DNA of 44,631 bases from an uncultured Eubacteriales bacterium (GTDB lineage: Bacteria; Bacillota; Clostridia; Christensenellales; CAG-138), in the NCBI GenBank assembly GCA_900544555.1, contig UQWD01000018.1:1-44631 (forward strand), given 5' to 3'. The notes under the pieces were generated by a model. The model searched no databases, was not told the DNA's origin, and was given only the letters and a program-made list of their open reading frames with translations. The translations under genes and the position numbers were made by a program. Shown piece by piece: positions 8,119-16,355 of the stretch (position 1 is the first letter of the stretch; each line of letters opens with the position of its first letter).

Positions 8119-9990
8119 ATGGCATTCAAAACCTGCGTTAAACAGCTTTTGCGCAACCCAATTAAGACCCTGCTATATTTTCTGCTGCTCGCTTTGTCCT
8201 GCTTGCTCCTGTTCGTAAGCGTGGGGATGCTGGTAAGCGCGCTTGCGAGCGCGGCTGAGGTAGACGCGGTATTCACAACCATCGCCGTACCGAATGTGTC
8301 AAGAGCCTCGGACGTATTTGCGGAAAAGGTTATTGAGCTTGCAAAAAAGTCCCCTTATGTCCGGCAGGTTGAGCTGAGAAGAAGGTTGCGCGGCGTTAAC
8401 CCGGATATATCTCCATACCGCGTACCTTCTGAATATCATGATGATGTTATTAATTATGCCATGAATCTATATGTTTTAGAAGTCATTTGTGAAAGCGCAT
8501 TCGAAACATCATCACATGATCCTGTTATGAATGCTGAAAACAACTATTATTCCGCGGTATTAGAAATAGAACGCGTGTTATCCGCGCATCCTGACGCTGA
8601 TGAACCCAAACAGCATATAGAGTTGTTTAAAGAAATATTTTATGGGGCTGATTCAAATGGTAAGCAGCCTTTTGAACAAGGTAAGCGGTATATTATCTGG
8701 GCCGAAATCAGCAAAAATTCCATTACAAAACCAGAGATTAATCGGTTTAGGTTATGGAGGTTATTTCCACGTGACAAAGACTTTAATAAAAGCAGTGACG
8801 CCATAATAGGCGGCGTAAAACATGTATGGATGGAAGTTATTGAGGGAGCGGGATTTCTGCCTGTCGCGGAAATACAAGGCAGCGCGGAAGAATTCCTAAA
8901 CTCAGAAGATGGCGCTATATGGCGTGATATCATTGAAGCCAATACGCATTCAATAGAGGTGCTGACCACCAATTCCCTTGAGAGCATGCTATTCTTTAAC
9001 GAAGGTAAGGCAAATATCGCGCAGGGCCGCGGGTTCACTAAAGCTGAATATGACAGGGGCGAGAAGGTGTGCGTTATCGGCGCTCAGCTTGCGCAGCAAA
9101 ACGGCTTAAAGGTTGGGGATAAGCTGAATCTCAAACTGAATTTTACATATGAGAAGCAGCAGAATATGGGAGGCAACGAGTACTTTTGGATTACCGACGC
9201 GTTTGATCCGGCCAACGGATACGCGCAAGAGAATGAATACGAGGTGATTGGAATACACGCTTCTCCCGAGGGAAGCGTAGGCCCTTTTTATATCTCGCCC
9301 AATATGGTGTTTGTACCGGATAAATCCATTAAATCAAAGCAAGGGTATCCCACTGATTCCATTTTTATCTTGGAAGATGAGATGCATACCTACACGCCGT
9401 TAACGTATGCTATCGTGCTGCATAACGGCGGGCTGGAGGGATTTAAGGCGGAACTGGCGGAACAAGGCCTTGAGGACGCCATGCTGTACTTCGATCAAGG
9501 CTATTCGCGCATTGGCGGCACAATAAGCGCGTTTAAGGAAAACGCGTGGACGCTCTTCGCGGTCAGCGCCGCGGCCTGGGCGGCGGTCGCCGTGCTATTC
9601 GTCTATTTCTACATCATCCGTCAAAAGAAAGAAACCGGCGTGATGCTTTCGCTCGGAACGGGGAAAGCGCAGTCGTTCAGATATATCCTCTCCTGCGTAA
9701 TCGTTATCTCTCTCGCCGCGTCCATCGCGGGGAGCGTTGTAGGGTATACGCTGTATGAAAAGGCTGTCGATACCTCGTATGAGCTTGCGCTCGAAGGTGC
9801 GGATGAAAACCCGCAGTACAGCGGCGGCGGTTCCCAGGGAAGCGCCAATGCCGAAATCACCGTGATTAAGCAGCCTCAAACCGTGTTCATGGCAGCCGGC
9901 GTGCAGTTCATCCTACTGGCCTCCGCTTCTTCCTTTGCTGCTGTGTTTATGGTGAAGCGCAGACCCTTGAGGCTCATTCAGGACAGGTAG
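8119..9990 (+). CDS. FtsX/MacB-type ABC transporter permease, paralogue 2
   Basis: A 623-residue paralogue of the gene at 5730-7601, with the same four-segment topology and FtsX-type C-terminal domain. AAAGGAGG lies ten bases before the ATG. The first 108 residues differ from paralogue 1 at only a few positions. Residues of about 109-240 differ at many positions. From about residue 295 to the end the two genes are almost identical at the DNA level (I see two differences after 9010). Such a mosaic is best explained by gene conversion or a recent duplication followed by change in one ectodomain segment. No ATPase partner is in the window. The variable segment faces outside the cell and may set ligand specificity; this is inference. 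Confidence 0.85.
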   Translation: MAFKTCVKQLLRNPIKTLLYFLLLALSCLLLFVSVGMLVSALASAAEVDAVFTTIAVPNVSRASDVFAEKVIELAKKSPYVRQVELRRRLRGVNPDISPYRVPSEYHDDVINYAMNLYVLEVICESAFETSSHDPVMNAENNYYSAVLEIERVLSAHPDADEPKQHIELFKEIFYGADSNGKQPFEQGKRYIIWAEISKNSITKPEINRFRLWRLFPRDKDFNKSSDAIIGGVKHVWMEVIEGAGFLPVAEIQGSAEEFLNSEDGAIWRDIIEANTHSIEVLTTNSLESMLFFNEGKANIAQGRGFTKAEYDRGEKVCVIGAQLAQQNGLKVGDKLNLKLNFTYEKQQNMGGNEYFWITDAFDPANGYAQENEYEVIGIHASPEGSVGPFYISPNMVFVPDKSIKSKQGYPTDSIFILEDEMHTYTPLTYAIVLHNGGLEGFKAELAEQGLEDAMLYFDQGYSRIGGTISAFKENAWTLFAVSAAAWAAVAVLFVYFYIIRQKKETGVMLSLGTGKAQSFRYILSCVIVISLAASIAGSVVGYTLYEKAVDTSYELALEGADENPQYSGGGSQGSANAEITVIKQPQTVFMAAGVQFILLASASSFAAVFMVKRRPLRLIQDR

Positions 9991-10354
9991 GTTACAGAAT
10001 AAAGCGATGTCGAAATATCCGATAAATTTGATTTAAATAAATATACCTCAACGAAGGCAAAGATTAATGATTTAATCGAAGGGGGGGTCTTTACTTATTA
10101 AAGAAGCAAGTTTTTATATCTTATATTATAATTAATCTTGCTTTGAATATTAAGTTAAAAGAGTTATTAATACTGTTCTGAGCCATTCCTCTTTATGATT
10201 CTTATTACTTCCCATACGATACCTGAACAAACGAATAAAACTTGCGGCTGACCCCGCCCCTGATGTCCAACTCAAACTGGAATCGTTTTGTGTTTACAAT
10301 AAACCTGGCTACGGTCAACCACCGCAGCCAGATGATATCAGATATTCAGATACA
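9991..10354. other. AT-rich intergenic region after the permeases
   Basis: About 360 bases without a gene. It contains an inverted repeat AAGCAAG / CTTGCTT around 10104-10143 that may end the permease transcript, and a C-rich stretch near 10250 resembling the permease leaders (compare 5695 and 8085). A hairpin for the opposite strand lies at 10305-10331. Confidence 0.5.
10305..10331 (-). terminator. Hairpin downstream of the GIY-YIG-like gene
   Basis: CTGGCT plus CGG pair with CCG plus AGCCAG across one mismatch and a seven-base loop, 24 bases past the stop codon of the minus-strand gene. The following GTTTATTG is only weakly T-rich, so this is a modest terminator candidate. Confidence 0.4.
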
Positions 10355-10672
10355 TTACTTTACAGAGCTTTGTACAAAACGGTTGTGCTGGTTGAGTTTA
10401 TCGCACCAATAATACATACGTGCCCGCAGGTAAGATTCTACCTCCTCATCGCTCATCGTTTCGGAGGTAGCGACACTTTCTAAGAGCTCCATTTCAAGCC
10501 CGCCGGTATCATTCCATAATCTCTGCAGAGGCTTGTTTGGACTTGCGTTCAGCGTTAACTCAAACCTTAGGCGCTTAAACGTACCCATAACATGATGCGA
10601 ATACCCCAGATAAGAAACGCCGGATTTCTTATCATAGATGCGATAAACGCCCATTATAAGATCTTTCGACAT
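10355..10672 (-). CDS. Small GIY-YIG-like protein
   Basis: A 105-residue protein whose N-terminal half looks like a GIY-YIG fold: GVYRIYD takes the place of the GIY motif, SYLGYS of the YIG motif, and an arginine-rich KRLRFEL stretch follows where the catalytic arginine is expected. The usual metal-binding glutamate is not evident, so activity is uncertain. The start chosen is the ATG at 10672, eleven bases after the stop of the upstream foldase gene, with a weak AAGG site. A TTG at 10696 would overlap that gene instead. The genes are probably co-transcribed. Proteins of this type occur as small stand-alone genes in Clostridia; their role is not known to me. Confidence 0.65.
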   Translation of the reverse strand: MSKDLIMGVYRIYDKKSGVSYLGYSHHVMGTFKRLRFELTLNASPNKPLQRLWNDTGGLEMELLESVATSETMSDEEVESYLRARMYYWCDKLNQHNRFVQSSVK

Positions 10673-10682
10673 TATTAACGCC

Positions 10683-11858
10683 TTACGCCACGCCAATACG
10701 GCGGATACGCTGACGGTATTCCGTTACTGGCGCATCATCTAACCAGCCCTTAAGGATTTCCTCATATTTTTCCTTTTGAGCCTCGGTAAGCATATACTCG
10801 TGTATTTCCTCCTCGAGCTCGCTATTAAGTTCTAATGTCTCGGTTTCCACGATCTCAGACAGCATAATGATATGCGTTCCTGACTTTGTTTTCACAGGCT
10901 CGCTTATATCGCCGACCTTCTCAAGCTTTAAAGCGGCTTCGCTGAATTCCTCGTGATAATCACCCTTATTCGCTTCGGATATGGGATAACCTTCGCTTTT
11001 ATATGGCTCGGACTTCATACCGCCGTCCTCGCCATATTCCTCAATAAGCTCATCAAACGTTTTATCTCCAGCTTCAATCGCTTGTTGAACCTTCTTCAGC
11101 GTTTCCTCAGCCTTATCCCCATCCTTAATCAATATATGCTTAACGCGCTTATATCCCTCTGGAATATAGAGCGGACGCACGCCGCTACCCTGAGCGTATG
11201 TAGTATACGTCTTCGCATACTCTTCAGGCTTATCATCAAATTCTTCCTTCTGAGTCTTTAGCGTTTCATCATACCATTCTTTTACTTCATCATCCGTTAC
11301 GGAGACTGTATCGTAAATTTGCTGCATGTGCTTTTCAATTTTGGCGCCATCCTGAGCATTGACTAATACTTCAGCATAATAGCTGTCATAGGTATATCCA
11401 TTGGATTTCATATCAGCTTCTGCCAAACGGCGTGCTTCAGCAAGGATAGCAAGTTCTCCTTTAATGTTGGAGTCTACGCTGGATTTATAATTGTCAACGA
11501 TGTTATCCATCGTCTTGGCAGCTTCATCCTCGCATTCCTTAAGCTCTTCTTCTGTTAATGTTATGCCCTCCTGTCGCGCCATATATAATTTTACCGCGTC
11601 GGACTTAAGCGCATCGAAAACAACATCCTGAAACTTTTCTCTGCCTTCTTTGGTGGATACGTCATAGAGTCCGTAATATACATACATATAGTAGTTGTTG
11701 TAATACAACGTATAATCGGACAGCTTCATTGAAACATCGCCCACCTTGACGACAACCGGATCGTTAATGGCGCTGCATCCAGCAAAAACGGAAAGCGCTA
11801 AGGCCGCTAGTATGATAATAGCGGCAATACGAATACGCACCTGAATATGTTTGGGCAT
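10683..11858 (-). CDS. PrsA/SurA-like peptidyl-prolyl isomerase lipoprotein
   Basis: A 391-residue extracytoplasmic foldase that helps secreted proteins fold after export. The ATG at 11858 is chosen because AAAGGAG lies upstream and gives a proper lipoprotein signal peptide: KHIQVRIR basic region, hydrophobic core and lipobox VFAGC with Cys28 as the lipidated residue. A SurA-N-like helical region follows. The parvulin (rotamase) domain lies at about 238-335 and starts KRVKHILI. It also contains a glycine-containing loop (EYGEDGG) and the end motif SGTHIIML. It is transcribed from a good promoter at 11919-11948 and followed closely by the GIY-YIG-like gene. Together with HtrA and the two-component system next door, it fits an envelope protein-quality cluster. 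LspA, needed for its maturation, is encoded at 23133-23654. Confidence 0.88.
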   Translation of the reverse strand: MPKHIQVRIRIAAIIILAALALSVFAGCSAINDPVVVKVGDVSMKLSDYTLYYNNYYMYVYYGLYDVSTKEGREKFQDVVFDALKSDAVKLYMARQEGITLTEEELKECEDEAAKTMDNIVDNYKSSVDSNIKGELAILAEARRLAEADMKSNGYTYDSYYAEVLVNAQDGAKIEKHMQQIYDTVSVTDDEVKEWYDETLKTQKEEFDDKPEEYAKTYTTYAQGSGVRPLYIPEGYKRVKHILIKDGDKAEETLKKVQQAIEAGDKTFDELIEEYGEDGGMKSEPYKSEGYPISEANKGDYHEEFSEAALKLEKVGDISEPVKTKSGTHIIMLSEIVETETLELNSELEEEIHEYMLTEAQKEKYEEILKGWLDDAPVTEYRQRIRRIGVA

Positions 11859-11918
11859 ATCTGATTCTGATCTCCTTTGCAATTTAGTGTACAATCTTCG
11901 GATTTTAACCCGTTTTTT

Positions 11919-11948
11919 ATTTTATCGCGCTTGTCCCGTTTATGTCAA
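11919..11948 (-). promoter_or_regulatory. Sigma-A promoter of the foldase gene
   Basis: Read on the minus strand: TTGACA (11948-11943), 18 bases, TAAAAT (11924-11919), about 60 bases before the chosen ATG. The -35 box is a perfect match to consensus. Confidence 0.7.
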
Positions 11949-12105
11949 CTCAATACGGGCAATTTTAGTGTTATAATGCTACGAATTGTCTATATCCCTA
12001 ATTATTATTTTTATAAACAGGAATTTTCATATACGGCTTCTTCTATTATTTATAAATAAAAATGGATTGAACTTTATAAACCTCTTATTGTTTATAGTTC
12101 TGTTT

Positions 12106-12139
12106 AAGAAATAGCGCCGCAGGCTATACCCACGGCGCT
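12106..12139 (-). terminator. Terminator after htrA
   Basis: AGCGCCG / CGGCGCT stem with a 13-base loop, followed on the minus strand by ATTTCTT, 22 bases past the htrA stop codon. The T tract is imperfect. Confidence 0.6.
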
Positions 12140-12160
12140 TTAGGACGAAACAGCAATCCC

Positions 12161-13486
12161 CTAATCATCCAAAATTGAATCGCCTTTAATTTGTTCGCTG
12201 CCCAAGGTATTTAAATCCCCTATAACCAGGGTAATATCGATATACCTTCCCCCGCGCCAAACGCGCATGGCAATACTGTCGCCAACTTTTTTTGATTTAA
12301 TAGCTGAACTAAACTCATCAGACGTAAGTACGGTCTTCCCATCACATTCAACCACTACGTCGTCAATCTGAAGTCCGCTTTTGTGCGCCGGGCCGTCTTT
12401 TATCATGCTGTAAATCAATATACCGGGTGTAATCTGGTATATTTGCGCGTTTTGCGCGTCAATTTCAATAGTTGAAGCGCCGATGCCCGGTCTTTGGATG
12501 TAGCCCTGCGTAATCAGCTGTTCTATAACGCCCAGCGCCTCGTTTATGGGTATTGCGAAGCCAAGCCCTTCCGCTGAAATCGCGTTTCCGCGCTCATCAT
12601 AACTTGCGGTAACTGTTTTCGCGGATGTTATACCGATTACCTCACCGTTCATGTTAAGCAGCGGGCCGCCGCTGTTGCCGGGATTTATTGCGGCGTCCGT
12701 TTGTATATACACGTTGCTGTGGCCGCTGATATTTACCGTGCGTTTGGTTGCGCTGATGATGCCGAACGTGGTAGTTCCAGCCAGCTCGCGCCCCGTTGGG
12801 TCGCCGATAGCAATGGCAAACTCGCCGACCCGCGTTTTATCCGAATCACCTATTTTAAGCGCGTTCATGGCGCCGGTGGAGACATGAAGCACTGCAATAT
12901 CCATTGTATAATCGGCCCCAATGAGTTGAGCTGGATACTCCTTCCCATCGTTAAACGTGACGGTGAGCGTCTTTGCACCCTCTACCACGTGCGCGTTCGT
13001 TACGATGTATCCCTCGCTTGAAATCACAAAACCCGAACCGGTGCCCTGAAGCGTATCGCCGCCGCCCCAGGATGGAAACAGGATGGATTCCGCATAATTG
13101 CCAATGCCCACTACGCCGCCGCCAACCGCCTCCGCGATTTCAGGAATTGGGTTCGTTTTATCGGAGATAACCGGAGCCTCGCCGTCAAGGCCTATCATTG
13201 GACGTTCTGTGTACGGCGGCGTGTTATCCGGCAAATACGTTTCCACCGGGCCGGGAGTGTACTGCCCGTTAATCTTTGGCGTTGGCGTAGCCGCTCCCCA
13301 TTGCCCGCCAGAATCCGGCCGGGTCGTATATACCAAAGGCAGAAACATGCTTGCCAACAGCGCGCCAATTATCATGGATATGATAGACGTAGCGGCATAT
13401 GAGCCAAACCTTCCTCTGCGCTGACGGTTTTGCTTTATATCTTCATCAGTTTTTACCGGGTTTTCATAATATTCTGGGCGCTCCAT
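12161..13486 (-). CDS. htrA: HtrA/DegP-family membrane-anchored serine protease
   Basis: A 441-residue trypsin-like (S1C) protease that degrades or refolds damaged proteins at the outer face of the membrane. A basic N-terminus is followed by one transmembrane anchor (about 29-52) and a proline-rich linker. The catalytic triad is H166 in TNAHVV, D196 in MDIAVL and S272 in GNSGGPL. One PDZ domain lies at about 330-425. The family usually forms trimers or larger cages. AGGAGGT seven bases before the ATG fixes the start. The gene has its own consensus promoter and a terminator, and stands next to a sensor kinase / regulator pair that could control it in response to envelope stress; that link is inferred from position. 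Confidence 0.95.
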   Translation of the reverse strand: MERPEYYENPVKTDEDIKQNRQRRGRFGSYAATSIISMIIGALLASMFLPLVYTTRPDSGGQWGAATPTPKINGQYTPGPVETYLPDNTPPYTERPMIGLDGEAPVISDKTNPIPEIAEAVGGGVVGIGNYAESILFPSWGGGDTLQGTGSGFVISSEGYIVTNAHVVEGAKTLTVTFNDGKEYPAQLIGADYTMDIAVLHVSTGAMNALKIGDSDKTRVGEFAIAIGDPTGRELAGTTTFGIISATKRTVNISGHSNVYIQTDAAINPGNSGGPLLNMNGEVIGITSAKTVTASYDERGNAISAEGLGFAIPINEALGVIEQLITQGYIQRPGIGASTIEIDAQNAQIYQITPGILIYSMIKDGPAHKSGLQIDDVVVECDGKTVLTSDEFSSAIKSKKVGDSIAMRVWRGGRYIDITLVIGDLNTLGSEQIKGDSILDD

Positions 13487-13513
13487 GAATTAACCTCCTA
13501 TGGTTATGATTCT

Positions 13514-13542
13514 ATTATATCGTCTCGGATACCACAAAGCAA
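13514..13542 (-). promoter_or_regulatory. Sigma-A promoter of htrA
   Basis: Minus-strand TTGCTT (13542-13537), 17 bases, TATAAT (13519-13514), ending 27 bases before the htrA start codon. No operator-like palindrome is obvious around it. Confidence 0.75.
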
Positions 13543-13569
13543 GTACGCCTGATCTTGGCAAATGACGCA

Positions 13570-15039
13570 TTACTTTGCCTTCTTGACACGCGCGGGCTGT
13601 TCCGCCGCGCGTTTGAGCGTAAATCGGAATATAGTCTCCCCGCCCTTTTCGCTCGACACGCTTATCGACTGTTCGTGTTGATCGATAATGCGCTTGACGA
13701 TAGACAGCCCAAGCCCGGTACCGGATGATCCGGAGGGCGTATGCGCTTTCTCGGCTTTATAAAAACGGTCGAATATATAAGGGACGTCCTCCTCAGCGAT
13801 TCCGGCGCCCGTATTGGCAACATGGATTAAAACATCCTTTTTCTGCTGGGCGGCGCCAATTCTCAGCTTCCCTCCCGCGGGTGAAAACTTTATGGCGTTA
13901 TCCACCAGGTTATGCACTACTTGGGCGATTTGATCCGCATCCGCCTCGACATATGCGGGTTCCGGATCAAGCTCTACGTTTACGTCAATTGATTTGGCGC
14001 TGATGCGCGCCTCGAACGTAATAAGCGTGCGGCGTATCAGCTCGTTAATGTCGAACGCTTCTTTTTTCAGGCTGTACTGGCCAGATTCTATACGGGCAAG
14101 ATTAAGAAGATCGTTCACCATCGCAGTCATGCGCCTGTTTTCACCGATTACGACGTCAAGATACTTACCGAATTCCTCCGGCTGTATTGTGCCGTCCTGC
14201 ATAGCCTCTAAAAAGCCGCGCATTGAGGTAAGCGGCGAACGCAACTCATGCGATACGTTCGCAACAAAGCTCCTGCGCGCCTGCTCCAGCGCGTTGAGTT
14301 TATCCGCCATAATATTAAAGCTCCCCGCCAGCTGGCCGACCTCGTCATACGATACGACCGGAACGCGGGATTCAAAGGCGCCGTTAGAGAAGCTTCGTAC
14401 CGTTTTATTCATTTCAACTATTGGCTTTGTAATGCGCCCTGTTATGTAGGAAACCGCAAGTATGGCCAAAATAACTGCGACGCATCCGCAAAGCAGCACA
14501 TCCATATATACCTGGCCGACCGCGGCATAGGATGTATTCATGTCGGCATGAAGAAATATCGCGCCAAGCACATTATTATCCTTGTCGGTTACCGGACGCG
14601 TTAACGTCATGATAGGCATGTCCGTTACATTCTTAAACATCCCTGTCGCAGCGGTGCTTCCGCCTCCGCCTTCAATTACAAACTGTGCGGCCTCACTGAT
14701 ATCCACCTGTTCGCACGGCGCCCATTTTCCAGCGGATTCCTCGTCACGGACGGAGACAGCGCCGTATTTTGAACTCACAAACCGTATTTGAATCAACGCG
14801 TCGTATTTGCGGGCTATGGTCATCAGCTCGCCCAGCGCCACGGGCCGCTTTTCATCATCCATGTACTTATCGGCAACCACAATGTTGATTTGCTCAATCT
14901 CACGCCGCATCTCCGTTTCCTTTTCGGTTATATACAGATCCTCAAACATATGAGAAACCATTAAACCCAGCAGCAGCAATAACACCAGCGCTACGGTAAG
15001 GTAAGTGGACAGCATGCGCGAAAAGAGGGTCTTGAACAT
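13570..15039 (-). CDS. Two-component sensor histidine kinase
   Basis: A 489-residue membrane kinase. Transmembrane segment 1 (about 10-30) and segment 2 (about 178-200) enclose an extracytoplasmic sensor domain of about 145 residues. A HAMP linker, a HisKA domain with the phospho-accepting H264 (NVSHELRSPL) and an ATP-binding domain follow; its N box is HNLVDNAIKFS, and DRFYKAE and GTGLGLSIVK form the ATP lid region. The architecture matches PhoR/ResE-type kinases. AAGAGGT lies six bases before the ATG. The stop codon of the response regulator is only three bases upstream, so they are co-translated partners. The signal sensed cannot be read from the sequence. Confidence 0.93.
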   Translation of the reverse strand: MFKTLFSRMLSTYLTVALVLLLLLGLMVSHMFEDLYITEKETEMRREIEQINIVVADKYMDDEKRPVALGELMTIARKYDALIQIRFVSSKYGAVSVRDEESAGKWAPCEQVDISEAAQFVIEGGGGSTAATGMFKNVTDMPIMTLTRPVTDKDNNVLGAIFLHADMNTSYAAVGQVYMDVLLCGCVAVILAILAVSYITGRITKPIVEMNKTVRSFSNGAFESRVPVVSYDEVGQLAGSFNIMADKLNALEQARRSFVANVSHELRSPLTSMRGFLEAMQDGTIQPEEFGKYLDVVIGENRRMTAMVNDLLNLARIESGQYSLKKEAFDINELIRRTLITFEARISAKSIDVNVELDPEPAYVEADADQIAQVVHNLVDNAIKFSPAGGKLRIGAAQQKKDVLIHVANTGAGIAEEDVPYIFDRFYKAEKAHTPSGSSGTGLGLSIVKRIIDQHEQSISVSSEKGGETIFRFTLKRAAEQPARVKKAK

Positions 15040-15042
15040 GGA

Positions 15043-15723
15043 TTACCTCTTGTTTTCAAACTTATAGCCAACGCCCCATACGGTTTTGAGCTCCCAGTTA
15101 TCCGAATCCCCCAGTTTTTCCCTTATCCTTTTTACATGTACGTCAACAGTACGTGAATCCCCAAAAAAATCGAACCCCCATACCTGCTCTAAAAGCTGCT
15201 CCCGCGTGAATACCTTACCCTCGCGAGACGCGAGGAAGAATAGCAGTTCAATTTCTTTAGGCGGCATTTCCACCTGTTTATCCCCGAGCATGACCGTATA
15301 GTGATCCAAAGAAACGCTCAGTCCCTCAAAACTCACAGTTTTATCGCTTTCCGGCACAATAGAGCGGCGCAGCACCGCTTTGATGCGAGCCAGGAGCTCT
15401 TTAGCGTCAAACGGCTTAACGATATAATCGTCCGCGCCGAGATCCAGCCCCTGTATCCTGTCCAGCGTATCCCCTTTGGCGGTCAGCATGATGACAGGTA
15501 CGTCGCTTGTCTGCCTGAGCCGCGCAAGAACGGCCCATCCATCCATTCCCGGGAGCATAACGTCCAGCACGACGAGCGCCGGCTGCGTCTGTTCAAAAGC
15601 CTGCAACGCCGCATCGCCGCTTTCACAGGTTTCCACCTTAAAACCCGCCTTCTTTAAATATAGCTCTATTATAGCCAGTATATTGGCGTCGTCATCAACT
15701 ATAAGAATCGTGTTGTTATCCAT
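15043..15723 (-). CDS. OmpR/PhoB-family response regulator
   Basis: A 226-residue regulator with an N-terminal receiver domain and a C-terminal winged-helix DNA-binding domain. The receiver shows the acidic pocket (VDDD), phospho-acceptor D54 (VVLDVMLPG), T81 and K103 (VKPF). The C-terminal part contains RTVDVHVKRIREKLG, the recognition-helix region of the family, and ends with the usual WGVGYKF. GGGAGGAGG precedes the ATG. It lies 17 bases downstream of the DUF523 gene and directly upstream of its kinase. Target genes cannot be told; the adjacent htrA is a reasonable first candidate. Confidence 0.95.
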   Translation of the reverse strand: MDNNTILIVDDDANILAIIELYLKKAGFKVETCESGDAALQAFEQTQPALVVLDVMLPGMDGWAVLARLRQTSDVPVIMLTAKGDTLDRIQGLDLGADDYIVKPFDAKELLARIKAVLRRSIVPESDKTVSFEGLSVSLDHYTVMLGDKQVEMPPKEIELLFFLASREGKVFTREQLLEQVWGFDFFGDSRTVDVHVKRIREKLGDSDNWELKTVWGVGYKFENKR

Positions 15724-15740
15724 TTCGAGCCTCCTCCCGT

Positions 15741-16181
15741 TTATCTGATTTCAACCTTGATACCGTTGCGTTTAAAAAGCGCCGCGGTCACGCCGTCCCC
15801 GGGACGAAGCGCGCCTGTAAAAGAACCGTCGTAAATTTCTCCTTGGCCGCACGACGGGCTTTTCGCTTTTAAAATTGCCTTATCAATATGATGCCGGCGG
15901 CATATCTTTAGCGCCTCGTACGCCCCGCATATGAATTGCGCGGTTACGTCGCACCCGTCGGAGGAAATTACCCGCGCCGCTCCGTCAAGCACATCGGCGC
16001 CGTCGCCGCCAACTACCTCAGACGGCGCCCTGGGGACGCCCATACCCCCAAGGCATTCAGGGCAAATTGCCACTGCCATGCTCAGCCTGCATAATTCCTG
16101 AATTTCCCTGTCCGGGTTAGCCTTGCCGTCATACCGGCAGGGTATACCGGCTAGGCATTTTGAAACCGCTGTTACCTTCAA
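15741..16181 (-). CDS. DUF523 family protein
   Basis: A 146-residue cytosolic protein of the DUF523 family, whose function is not established. Conserved motifs are visible in order: CLAGIPCRYDG near the N-terminus, CPECLGGMGVPR around 60-70 and KSPSCG near 107. The repeated cysteines could bind a metal or be redox-active. Translation appears to start at a TTG at 16181, since AGGTGAT lies five bases upstream and no in-frame ATG precedes the first conserved motif. It is the first gene of a likely transcript with the response regulator and kinase. Confidence 0.85.
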   Translation of the reverse strand: MKVTAVSKCLAGIPCRYDGKANPDREIQELCRLSMAVAICPECLGGMGVPRAPSEVVGGDGADVLDGAARVISSDGCDVTAQFICGAYEALKICRRHHIDKAILKAKSPSCGQGEIYDGSFTGALRPGDGVTAALFKRNGIKVEIR

Positions 16182-16355
16182 CTATATCACCTTTTTATGA
16201 ACGATTTATGAATAGCTCCCTCCGGCATCCCATTTAATACAACGCGCCTGTTTATGGCAGGTAAGCTATCCTGGACGCACTCCGCCGATACATTTGATAG
16301 TGCGGAAATAAATATACACACTATCTGCAGCTATCCTAACCGAACGTCACAACGA

